Part shown: piece after piece, positions 49,001-59,677 of the stretch
Position numbering within the stretch: the first letter of the stretch is position 1
Layout: every line of letters starts with the position of its first letter
DNA from: Callaeas wilsoni
Taxonomy: Eukaryota > Chordata > Aves > Passeriformes > Callaeidae
DNA: 64,000 nucleotides
Assembly: GCA_013398955.1 (NCBI GenBank)
Contig: VWPU01017401.1
Coordinates: forward strand, 558,001 to 622,000
Direction of reading: 5' to 3'
Program-made: the position numbers and the translations under genes
The notes under the pieces: model-generated
Told to the model about the DNA's origin: nothing
Database searches by the model: none
What the model saw: the letters and a program-made list of their open reading frames with translations, nothing else

Positions 49001-49556
49001 GAAAAAGACAAGGACTTACATTTCTCTTTGGATTTATTTGAACGCATCATATGACCTTTGGATGAAGCAATCATGGTCATCTACTCATCTCCTCAACCCA
49101 CACTCCCTAATTTCTTATTTGTACCTTGCCTATGACACCTCTTAAAATGAGTCAGAAGTAGTGTTTTTCTCCAGTGTAGCTGGAATGTAGCCCCTGTGCC
49201 TTTCTTGAGCTTGTGGCAGTAAATACCCAGTTGATTACAGAGTGACTTGCAATATTCACCTGAGTCACATAGCACAGCTTCTGTCTCCTAACTGGCTGAT
49301 CTGAAATACATTAAATACCATTCATTTTGAACTCTATTTCCTTGTGCAAGTAAGTATTTACATTCATCAAAACCTGACAACAGCATGCAAATTGTTAACT
49401 TTAATCACTTGAATGCTCAGCAGCAGTGAAGAACATGGGGACCAATGTGAAACTTTGGCTTCTAATCAGGAGCATTTTACTTGCTTCCTTACAACTCTGT
49501 CATCTCGGGGTGTGAATTCTACACAACACTGAAAACATTTACCCCACAAACCTGCT
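46053..49556. other. Non-coding stretch
   Basis: No gene supported. A homeodomain-like block lies near 46205-46260 (GTGATAATTAATTGCC). The minus-strand frame 47765-48154 (129 codons) is hydrophobic and unrecognised. An A-run of about 12 lies near 48757-48768. Confidence 0.5.
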
Positions 49557-49715
49557 GCCCCATTTTATGGATGGTGTACTGAGGCAGGGAAAAATTATCA
49601 CACATGTGAATTGCTATTAAAAAACCCCAACAACCATGTCCACCAGGGATTTGAACGTAGACAGGACATCACAAAGTTAAGCTGCTGCTCAGAATACTGG
49701 ACTAGCTTTCCATGC
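49557..49715 (-). mobile_element. MIR-type SINE relic, antisense orientation
   Basis: The plus strand shows two MIR landmarks in the expected order for the reverse complement: CCCCATTTTATGGATGGTGTACTGAGGCAGG, then, after a diverged or inserted middle part, CCAGGGATTTGAACGTAGACAGGACATC, followed by GAATACTGGACTAGC where MIR normally approaches its tRNA-like head. It is highly diverged, as expected for a repeat predating the amniote split. Another core-SINE family is possible. Confidence 0.6.
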
Positions 49716-49963
49716 CATCAACCGTGAATATATTTTTTTTATCTCTGCTTGAAAGGGTCCTGTATTTCCTTCAGATTACTGAACACCAGAGGACTGGTTT
49801 TAAAAAGCAAGACTACTGTAGTGGAATATAGAGCATGGTCCTCAGGAGAATTCAGAACTTTGAAAACATATTTGGTATTTATGCTTAAAGGGCTTGACAG
49901 CATCCTCTTAAACAAAAGCTATAGCTGTAGCTTCTGTTTCATGATGTTTTTTTTCTCCTGCAG

Positions 49964-50002
49964 GAACTTGACATGAATGAAGGTGACTTAAGCATTTGCC
50001 TT
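49964..50002 (+). other. Possible 39-nt exon, unverified
   Basis: A very strong acceptor-like tract (GTTTTTTTTCTCCTGCAG) precedes 39 nt that stay open in phase 0 as ELDMNEGDLSICL, followed by a donor-like CTT|GTAAGC. The length is divisible by three. It is only a candidate, since such short pairs arise by chance. Confidence 0.15.
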
Positions 50003-50119
50003 GTAAGCCGTCTAAAATAAAGCCATGAGGGGACTAGCTCGCCCTTCCAGAAAGAGTCTGGAGTAAGTTACAGCACCAACAAATATATTATTTCTAGTAC
50101 CCCATGAATGAGATGTTAC

Positions 50120-50300
50120 CACAGGGAAACTGAGCAAACCTTGTTTGGCACCCAAGAGGCACAGCTTTCATTCAAGCTCGTTTCTATTTACCTGGGCAAC
50201 TATATCCAATTTGTTGTCTACAAGGACGTTGACACATGTGGAGAGCTGGGATTAAGAAATTGAACCATCAGCTGTGAAACCACAGGCCCCTGCCAACGAA
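50120..50300 (-). repeat. Possible second MIR-like relic
   Basis: ACAGGGAAACTGAG near 50128 and GGAGAGCTGGGATTAAGAAATTGAACC near 50240 are spaced and ordered roughly as in an antisense MIR, though farther apart than usual. It is weakly supported. Confidence 0.28.
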
Positions 50301-53300
50301 GCAAGCATTTGACAAGTGAGTATTCAGTTTGTTATTTCATATTTAATAGCTGGAGTGGATTGTCACCTGCTCTGTGGGGTCAGCCACTAGTAAGTGCCAT
50401 CATTTATTCATGTATGTCTACAACACTGATGACTGGCACGTCCAAGAGGCTACAAAGAGAGAGACGCTTTTCTCTAGTTCGACGAATGCTCACAGTTCTT
50501 TTAATAAAATTTAGAACATCTCAAAAAGCAGACTTGAAAAAATTCAGAAGACCTTTTTTATGTCTCTGGAGCTTCTAGGTGAGTAGATTCCAACCAGTTA
50601 CACTGTGCCATCAAGCAAAGAAAATCACCATAATCTCCAGCGTGATAATAAAAGATTTAGATGACAACCTTAATATAGGAAGCACACATAAGAAGCTGTC
50701 TTCCTGACAGCAGAAAAGTGCTTCTATTGCCACCTTGCCTTCCCTCAATTACTGCTCAATGTAGAAATGACTTGCAAATATTTTTATGGCTAATACTTGA
50801 GTGCTTCAGGACCTGGAACGTGAGGGACTAAAACTGAAACATTCACTGGAACCACACTGGAATAAACCATATGAAGATGCAGTCTACTGTTTAAGACCCT
50901 AAGCAAGTTTAGATGTTCTCATTAGCCAGGATACGGATAGATTTCAATCATCTTCTCAAACACTGAACACTGACATAACTGGAATGAGCAAAAATATTGT
51001 GCATAGGGAACTTCTAGAGAGAAACATACATTGGACTTAAAACACAAGTCCTATCTTGTCAGTATAAACAGAAGATTATTTTCAGAAGACCTACCTATAA
51101 TACTGAAGAAACAAAAATTATGAAATAAAGTTAATTACCATAAAAGACAGCAAGAACAGGGAGCACATCTCTGAAATACCACAGTTACCTCAAAATAAAA
51201 GATATCTCTGAAACACCTCACAGCCCAACAAACTTCTAAAAAAATTTAAATTCAGACTGACTGAAAGCTAAGTGGAAAAAAATGGGGGAGTGCGACAATT
51301 TCCTGTCTACCTCAGAGTTGTTTTGGGGTCCAGAGAAGCAAATGGCAGAGTGCACACAGCTGTCTTACAGCAGCAGCACTGCTCAAGGAACATCCTGGCA
51401 CCAGAGCAAATCTCAGCACCTTTTAAGCTCTGTCAGTGTTGGTGTTGCAGAAGCAGTCAGCAGAGGGAGTGAAACTGCGGGAACATCTTCCTCAGGAATT
51501 CCACTGACTACAGCAACGAGTGTCGCAGTAAAGAGTGACACACCACGGAAAAGGTGTTGGCACAGTCTAACACGGGTGGGAAAGAACCTTTCTGGAGGAA
51601 AATAGAACAACAAACTCCACTGTTAAACTGGAATAAAAAGCAACATGAGAAATGCAAACAATCAAATGGCTCATATATATATATCTAGAGAGAGAGAGAG
51701 AAATAAAAATAAAACTACTTTAATCCACATCTAATTCCTATTTTTATAACAACATGATTTGCTCCTTGTCCCTTTGGCCCATACAAAGTCTCTGTAGGCT
51801 TGATTTTGCCCTATGCTGAGCCAGCCACATGAGGCCCTGAGCATATGCAGGCTGCCGTCATCCACCCCTGAGAATGCAGCAGCAAGCTGATCTTCCCAAG
51901 GGCAAAGAGTTAACTTAATGGGGATGACTGGATAAGTTAGTCGTGCTTCCCCCACCAAAGTTTCAAAAAGTAATTTTCTCTCTTAAGTCCAGAGGCTATG
52001 TCCACATATATGAGATTAGAGGGGTGGACAGTACGCTTGCTGCAGATACTTACAGCACGTTAACATTTAATTAGGAATGTTTGCTTTAATCATTTAAGGG
52101 ATATTAAATGTAAATAAAGAGTGTGAGCGAGTGGAGCTGGCTCTGTATCTGAAAGTGGTCACACAGTTCTACAGTGCAGGCGCAGGAGGAAGCAGCAGGG
52201 AAGATGAGGACTGTTCCCAAGGACATACCAAGCCCCAGAGGCATGCTCTGGCTGCAGTCCTGCAGGACGGCAGGATAGAATGAGATGAAATTTAGGAAAG
52301 GAAGGTGACAGATGACTCTTACACAATCAACAAAGCAATGAGAACTGCACTTTAATAGTGCGAACAGCAGGGATCCCCCAGCCCACAGTCCTGCTGTGGT
52401 GTGAGGGGATGGGCTTCAGCAAGGTCTGTCCTAAGGAAGGTCTGCTCTGCAGCAGCCACCTGAGCAAGCATGTGTTTGCTCGCTGCTCATGGGGGAATCC
52501 TGCAGTGCAGCACATGAGGAGCATACTGCCTATCTAACATGAGATCAGTCATTTGAGAAAATGGCTTATTTTGGGGAGTGGGAACACAGCCCTCCCAGAT
52601 ACGTTGCAAACCTCCTGCTATTATAATTTCACAGCATACTGCCAGTCCACAATCTGGCCATACATCACAGCTTTTGATTGCTCTCTGGGTGTGAGATCAG
52701 ACACCACACAATAATAGTAGCAGAAGATACATACAATAAAATGCAGTGTGAATGCACTACAAGGAGGAACATTTGATCTTTGAACTGGTCACATGCCAAT
52801 TGTTTTTAAAAGTGCAGGTTTTAGGAACATCAGCCATATTCTGTGTGCAGTAAATGTGTGGTCTATTTTAGCTGAAGTATCAGTTATTTAGTTGAAATGA
52901 TGAGCATGCCCAATTGCTCCCAGAAGTTCCATAGACTTCTAAATACCTGACAACATCTCTGATGCCACCTGTGTATGTAAGAACCATCAAAGGGCCAACC
53001 CATACCATAGAGGCACACAGGACTTGGCATGTGGCTTCCTCTGGCTTGTACTTCTCTCTGACATCCTTTCGTTCACAGCCATGCCCTAGAAAACTGTCCC
53101 GGGGCTTTACATATTGGCATCAGTCACATGAAACAAGTGCTGCCCCAGAGATAAGGGCTAGACCCATGAGGAAAGAGCTTTTTTTTTTCCCACAAACATG
53201 AAAGGGGTAGGGAGAGGGCTGGAAAGCCAAGTGGTCACCCAGCTTTCTGTGTCTGTTGGAGTAGATCCTTGCCCATCACCATCACACTGTCCTGCATCCC

Positions 53301-53739
53301 AATCCTCCTTCAGCTAGCTGCAGTGGGGTGCTGGCAGGATGTGCATCCAGCCTGGCTTGCAGAGGCTGTGCATCAGGAAAAGCTGGCAGGTGGGTCACAG
53401 CAGGGCCACAGCTGCCCTCCCATTCCTGTAGCCTACTGCCCTCAGCAACTGTTTGCTTTGCCCAGGGCTGCTAGTTCCTAGCCTGGGAATAGCTCTTGCC
53501 TCCCTGATGATTTTTCACATGCCTCCTTCCTGGTCTGCATTATAAATCACATGAATACAGACTGATGGTGGAAATGCACAGAACATCCCATAATGAAAGT
53601 GACCCCTGCTACAGCGCAGGGAAGCAGACAGATTAAATAAGAAAGAAATAGGAGAGCAAAGATATGCAACAAGGAGGCTGTCGGAAAGAGGTGAGCGCTG
53701 TATGGAGAGCAGCACAGAGAGAGAACAGGGCACCCTCTC
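50301..53739. other. Non-coding stretch with AT and AG microsatellites
   Basis: No gene supported. A short (AT)n then (AG)n composite lies at 51673-51700. The segment 52050-52120 is AT-rich with TTTAATTAGG and TTTAATCATTTAA strings. The frames are short and unrecognised. Confidence 0.5.
51673..51700. repeat. (AT)6 / (AG)7 composite microsatellite
   Basis: Twelve bases of alternating AT (51673-51684), then CT and about fourteen bases of AG repeats. A simple repeat, likely polymorphic. Confidence 0.9.
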
Positions 53740-54340
53740 ACTTAATGAATATTTATTGCAAACTGCCGCCTATTATCTTTCAAAGAATTTTTATACAGTT
53801 CCCATGTCTTTCATCTGTTTCATGTTATGGTTTATCTAACTGTGGAAATTGCACGCGTCAGGTAAACGTTGATTTACATGCAAATTGCCTTCACTAAACT
53901 CGCCTTTAAGTAAAATAAGATTCGGAAATAATTTTTTCTCATTAATTTGCAGTTTCAAAGAAACTCAAAAACACAACAAATGCAAATAATCTAATTCATT
54001 TGTAAATATAAAACAATTTGTTGGGATTTAACTTTGCCATATTTTTTCTTCCTTCCATGTGCTTTAAATAAATTGCAGTGTTTATCAAAGACAAACATGA
54101 GAGAGATGCTGGGTTGCTCCAATTTAATACCTTCCTGCTCTTCTTCTTTTAAAGGGCCACTATCAGGATAAAAATCTCTGCAAGATTCACTCCTGGAGTA
54201 ACTGCTGAATGATATAGATTTATATCACACATTCAATTGGTTCCATAAATTTAAACCCAAATGTTGCTTCCCTAGATGACACTTTAAATGATTAGAAGTG
54301 AACTTTAAAAAAATGTAGGCCTGCATTTGCAAAAGTGGCC
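53740..54340. promoter_or_regulatory. Candidate conserved enhancer block
   Basis: About 600 bases of AT-rich but non-simple sequence are dense in recognisable factor motifs. Two exact octamers ATGCAAAT lie at 53878-53885 and 53980-53987, with a related ATTTGCAA near 54327. GTAAAC and GATTTAC face each other near 53862-53877. There are repeated ATTA/TTAAT cores and TTTATTGCAAA near 53753. There are no long homopolymers, no repeat family and no open frame of note. This texture is typical of vertebrate conserved non-coding elements, but conservation cannot be measured from one sequence. Confidence 0.35.
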
Positions 54341-57300
54341 AGTGATTTAGGGACTCTGGTTTTGAGACCTCCTGCTAAAAGTGTTTTAAACTGCTAGCCA
54401 AAACATGCAAGTCCCTTAAGCTGTCACTTTGGAGTACCTCAAATGTCATTTATGCAACACCATGACTGTCTGCATTTTGCACTTTATTGGCTTGAAAAAT
54501 GATGCTATATTTAGTAATATGCAGATCTTAAAAAGGTTTTCCCTGTTTTAGTGTATGATGCTAGTTAAATAACAGCCCTATTATGTCCCTGTTTTCCCAT
54601 ATATTCACTGGAGAAAAATACAAAAGGGTATTCTTACTTTCTCTGATTTTGTGGGGCAGGGGTTTAATATTTGCAGAGTCGCAACAAGTGCGATTTCTTT
54701 CTCATTAGGTGCTCTCATTGATTTTCAGAATCAATACACTGCTCTTTTATTTGGGTTTTTGGACAGAGAGTTTAAGGCTATCTTCATGGCTGCTAGAATG
54801 CCTGAGGACAACTAATGTGCCACACTCAAGTCTTCCCCTGAAAGATGAACACGGATGGTAACCAACAGAACACATTGTTTTAGAGCTGAGTATTGAGCTA
54901 AGATTCCTAAAAGATGGGCTAAATTTCAAGTTCCTCCAACAGATCTTTGAACAACTGGGCAAGATAGTCCTCCCACAAACAGGGAGGAAGACAATTGCTT
55001 TTTGCCATCCTTTGTCTTCTCTAGCTATTGCAGCACAAGTGCTTTGGGCTGCTTACACTTCTCTAGTCTCTTCTTACCTGTACAAGAACATCTCACTGAC
55101 TCTACCACACCAGTGGTAGTAACAAAAAAAACCCCGCCTGCTTTTACTTAAACCCACAAAATATTCCTTTCCAGATTTAAGCTGATCAGGCTCTTTACCA
55201 GACATAATATGACTTGGAAGCTACTCAACCATTTCACCTTTATAACACACACGTTTAAATATGTTTCATTACTTGAAGAAATTTCTCCCGATTTTAATGG
55301 TCAATTTCTAGCACTTATTGTTCACTCCTCTAATGCAATCCCTGCTGGCATCACCAAAAGTCATTTCTAACTTACATGTGAACTGCATAAAATATCCTGA
55401 TGTAATCTTGTTTTACTGCAGACAGGTATCCTCATTATTAAAACATTATTACTACCGCACTTGACTCTATATTCTCTGACAGTTTCTCAGTAGAGAGGCC
55501 AAGAGCTAAATAGACCATAAAGAACAAAACTTCCCCCCAACCCAAAGGGTGATCCCTTTGTGCCAGTCTTCAGGGATATGGAAGGAACATCCCTCTGGTA
55601 AACTGGCAGAAAAATTTAATCACCAGCACTGTCAATCCAGAAGGAATGCTAAAGTTCCCTAGTCAAAGGAGAAGGAAAACTGGAGGCAGCCAGGGCTACC
55701 TGAGTCCTTCTTATCTCAGAGGGCTGGTGCAAAGAGCCAGGAGACAGAGCCCGTTAATTATCAAAGCCCTGGGCGAGGCCGGCAGGAGGCTGGCAGTGCT
55801 TGTCAAGAGTGCAGTACAACAGCGAGGAAGTAAACAAGGCAAAGCTACCTCTGCCTGCCTCCCTGGCAAGAATGTGATGGGGAGGGAATCGGTGTTTGCC
55901 ATTGCAGTATTTGCATGCAACAAGAAAAAACATTCACAATTATCAGAGAGAGAACTCCTTGCTCAGGCTGTTGAACTGAGACCAAAAAGCGTTGGTGTTT
56001 TGGACCTCCAGTTAACACAGCCTGAAATGTTTGGCCCTGGTACATGACTTCTCCCCATGTCCTCGCTTTGCGACCACCTTGCCACCCAAGAGAGGAGATA
56101 AAACAAGGGAGGAAAAAAAAAATGCCCTTGTCAGATTACAAAGGAAACACCAGACACTGAGTAGAGCAGAGATGAAGAATGATTTCGAAAAAGATAATTG
56201 AACATGTTGTAATTTGCTCTCTTCTGTGTTTCAATTTTTATCTGCTTGTAGCTCATTTTGCCAGTCATGCAAGCAAGTGCGAAAGGGAGGGAGCATGCAC
56301 ATGGATGTGTACGTGCAGGGTGAGCACACATGCATGCAAATAAATGAATAACCATCACGAACCCACAGCCTGGGCTGCCCCATGAGGGATCTTCAGCCGG
56401 TGGCTGACCAATACCGAGCTCAAGTCAGGGGAGATGCATTGTAAGATCGTGGTTCAAGCTGATGGAAGGAGTGTGTTCTGCCTTGAAGCTTGCACTGGTA
56501 AGGCCCTTGGTGTACTCTGAATGCAGCCCACTGGAGATGGTAACTACAGCTGGGTCTGGGGAAACCCCAGGCCAAGCAAAAGGAGTTTCTCTACTCTGAT
56601 GTAATCAAAGGCATAGGTCTCACAGCCAAGACTCTGTGAAATAGGAACCTTTTTGAAGTGTTAACACCACTCTTATGCTAATGAATATTTATGCTGCTGA
56701 CACTTTAAAGGCAAGGAAAAGAACAAACCCCTGTTCATAGCCCTTTAACCAACACCACTGTGTTACACAAATCAATCAAGGTGAAGCCAGCAATCACTCA
56801 CTCATTTACCTCTGCTGTCCACATTCCCTGCTGGGCTAATACTGAGTTATTCACAGCTGTCTTACATAGTGGGATTAAGATGGAGAATGGCATATTGGGG
56901 CCCCAAGTCACACAGGATCATGCCCTACTCTGAGTCATGTCCCTTTGACAAATTTGGCTCCCTGGTTCCCAGGAAACAGTCACTGCAGATCTCCGGTTTG
57001 AAAAGGGTAGACAGCTCTTTTTGACTTAGAAGAGATTTCACACTCATAGTTTGCCTTCCTTCTTACGTGCCCATAGTCTTGACCTTCTCCTGTGCACAAG
57101 CACATGTGTGTACCAAACAGATGGAGAGAAAGAATTCCTGTGCTCCATACTCTGCTTTCCATCTCCTTTCCCAGTGTTTAGGTTAATAGCATTGTGGCCC
57201 ATGACAACTAATCAATTCACATTACAGTCTCCAGAAGATTACTGTATCTGGAGAGAAGCAGGAAGATCAGTAAAGGCACGTTCTTGAAAATACCCACTGG

Positions 57301-59002
57301 ACTTACTGAGCCTGGCTGCACTTGGGATCAAATCAGGTTTCACTTAACCACAGACCAGAGCACTTGTGATTTGCATGAGTAATTAGAACTGATTAATAGA
57401 ATGACTTGCTTAATTAAGTTTATCTCAAAAGGTGCCCCTTGAAGACTCATGAATCTGAAAATCCAGAGGCAATTTCTCTACAAAATCCTTTTTGGGTTGG
57501 AATGCTTTCAGCTTGGATCACTGGAAGCATGCATTTGTGCATGCATGTCTCCGGTCCCAGATTAATCAAAGCGATGGAATGGGTACACAAAGGTCTCGGG
57601 CCTGAAGACTAACTGGTGATTCCTCAATGAACTCAAAAGGAGCTCTCATAACCCTGAATGAAGAAAGGCTGGTCAATTCGCCAAAAGCCAATAAGCATCT
57701 CTGCCCAGCAATTTATGGCTCTGCTGCGCTTTGCTTAATTTATTGCTCAACCTTGCCTAATTTTGGTTGAGCACAGCTCCAGTTGCCTGACATACCAGCA
57801 GACCAATTCCCAGTGTTTTGCCTACACAACAGATTTAGACAATGCTTTGTTATAGGAGAACACGGCATCCCAGTGTGCTGGTAAATCTCCCAGTTCCACA
57901 ACCAGCAGAGGTATGTGTACTGTGGTGGAGTCTGGGGAAAATCCCAACACATACAAGAATATCAGTTTTCCTAGAGTAGGTTAGAGACCTAGAGACTTTT
58001 CCTGCTGAGAGCTTTTCGGTTTTTTCTTTCATTTTCCCCATACTGAAAGCAACATTAAGATTTTATTTCCTTCTAAGTCAGAACAAAGCCAAACAACTTT
58101 GACATTTTCTGTGAAATAAAATTTTAACACACATCCAAACATTTGGTTTAGAGAATTGAAAACATTGTATTTAGATGAAACCAAGGTGTTTTTAGTTTCT
58201 TGATTTGGAAATGATGTAACAACACTGTGAATTAATACTGCAAGACCAAAAGGCACTTTCAAATGAAAAAATAAGTTAATTGGATACAACTTTCCAACGG
58301 AATATGTTTGCATTTTTCCAACGAAAAAAATCAGCCCTGCTGGAAGGTGAGATGGAACCAATTGCTGGGGCTTGTGAAGTGTTTTATGGGTGAGCGGAGA
58401 ATCCAGCACTGTCACACAGTCTCATAAGCCAGAGAGCACTGTAATGTGAGGGACTCAGCGCTCTCACGGGTACACGAGAGCTTCATGGTCTCTCCTCCTA
58501 GGGATGGGAAAAGGGTGCTGGTGTTCACACAATGCACTTCAGCGAGGATAAGGATGGGCGGGGATCCTGCAGATTTTACTCTTCGGTCAGAACCCAGAGA
58601 AAGTGCCTTCTGCATATCCAGGAGGCGAGGCTGGGAGGGGGGATGAGGAAAGTGCAGGCAGCAGAGCAGGGAGACACACGTCCCTCACGGCAAGGTGGGC
58701 TGCAGAGCCCATACTAATAAACCCTGCTGGGTCTGGGCTGCCTCTGCATGACCAAGTGAGGCACTGACCTGCCCTCCTGCTCGGGTGAGGCTTGGCTCCC
58801 ACAAGGAAGACTGGGACAAGGCAGTCCACTGCCTTGCCCAGAAAGGGCTATTTAATGAGAATTTGAGGCTTTTTTTCCTAGATAAGGGTCCCAGGGCTAG
58901 GGATATGCCAAGTCCTCAGAACAGCCAGGCAGCACTTAAATATACAGTGGCATCTGGAGAGGGGGAGGGTCATTTGTAGACGAATTAAAATGAAGTGCCA
59001 AG
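54341..59002. other. Unique non-coding stretch
   Basis: No gene supported. Frame 55646-56047 plus (133 codons) starts with ATG and is Arg/Lys-rich early on, without a recognisable family. A GCATGCA/TGCATGC inverted pair lies at 57527-57544. An ATGCTAATGAATATTTATGC string at 56677-56696 looks like POU/homeodomain sequence. Confidence 0.5.
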
Positions 59003-59015
59003 AAAAAAAAAAAAA
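59003..59015. repeat. Poly-A tract (A13)
   Basis: Thirteen A residues in purine-rich surroundings. A simple homopolymer. Confidence 0.9.
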
Positions 59016-59626
59016 GGATGATGAAAAGGGAAAAAGTCAACCAGATCAATCAAGGAAACAGGCATCTGGAAGAAGCAGTTATTGATCCAGCTGTTAAAGA
59101 AACCTTCTGAACCAGATTACCAAGTAGCCACAGACTCCCTTCTCCCCAAGACACTTGCTGCAGTTAATCAAGAAAAGAGGTGACATGAGACAAAGGAATG
59201 AAACCCCATTTTTCCAGGCTGAGGTTTTGTTCCCTTAGAAATCCTCAAGATGATGAAATGGTTGGACCTAAAATGATATAGTCAGAACAAAACAGACAAC
59301 ACAAGATTTAATGATTAATTATGTATTTGTGGAAATCTGTCAAAAAAGGGAAGCAGGATCTCTCTGCCTTTCAATCTTTACTTATCTCAAGATTTCTAGG
59401 GAATAAGGAATTAGCAGGGGAATATTTTCATGCTGTTCTAGTACTGTACTGTGAGCAGTCCTAGAAAGTTGTCAGGGGATGTTGAATTTAATTTTTCCTT
59501 TATTCAGCCTAGCATAGTTTTTTCTGCTTTTTGTTTTGCTTTGTTTTCTTTGTTTCTCTTTTTTCTTGCCTTTGAGAGCTTCAGACTCTCAAGTACTCTC
59601 AAGTGTCGCTCCCTTTTCTATTCCAG
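59016..59626. other. Non-coding stretch before a possible exon
   Basis: No gene or repeat supported. T-rich sequence at 59510-59570 and a local direct repeat, CTCAAGTACTCTCAAGTG, precede the pyrimidine tract of the candidate exon. Confidence 0.5.
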
Positions 59627-59677
59627 ATTTATTCCATTTGGGTACAGCGAGAAGATGCACCTGGTGTCAAGCAAACG
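59627..59677 (+). other. Possible 51-nt microexon, unverified
   Basis: The acceptor-like tract CTCCCTTTTCTATTCCAG and the donor-like border ACG|GTAGGT enclose exactly 51 nt, a multiple of three. All three plus frames are open inside it; phase 0 reads IYSIWVQREDAPGVKQT. It has the best pair of borders I noticed in the window, consistent with a small in-frame exon of a gene spanning the region, or of a non-coding RNA. I do not recognise the peptide. No neighbouring exon could be paired with it. Confidence 0.2.
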
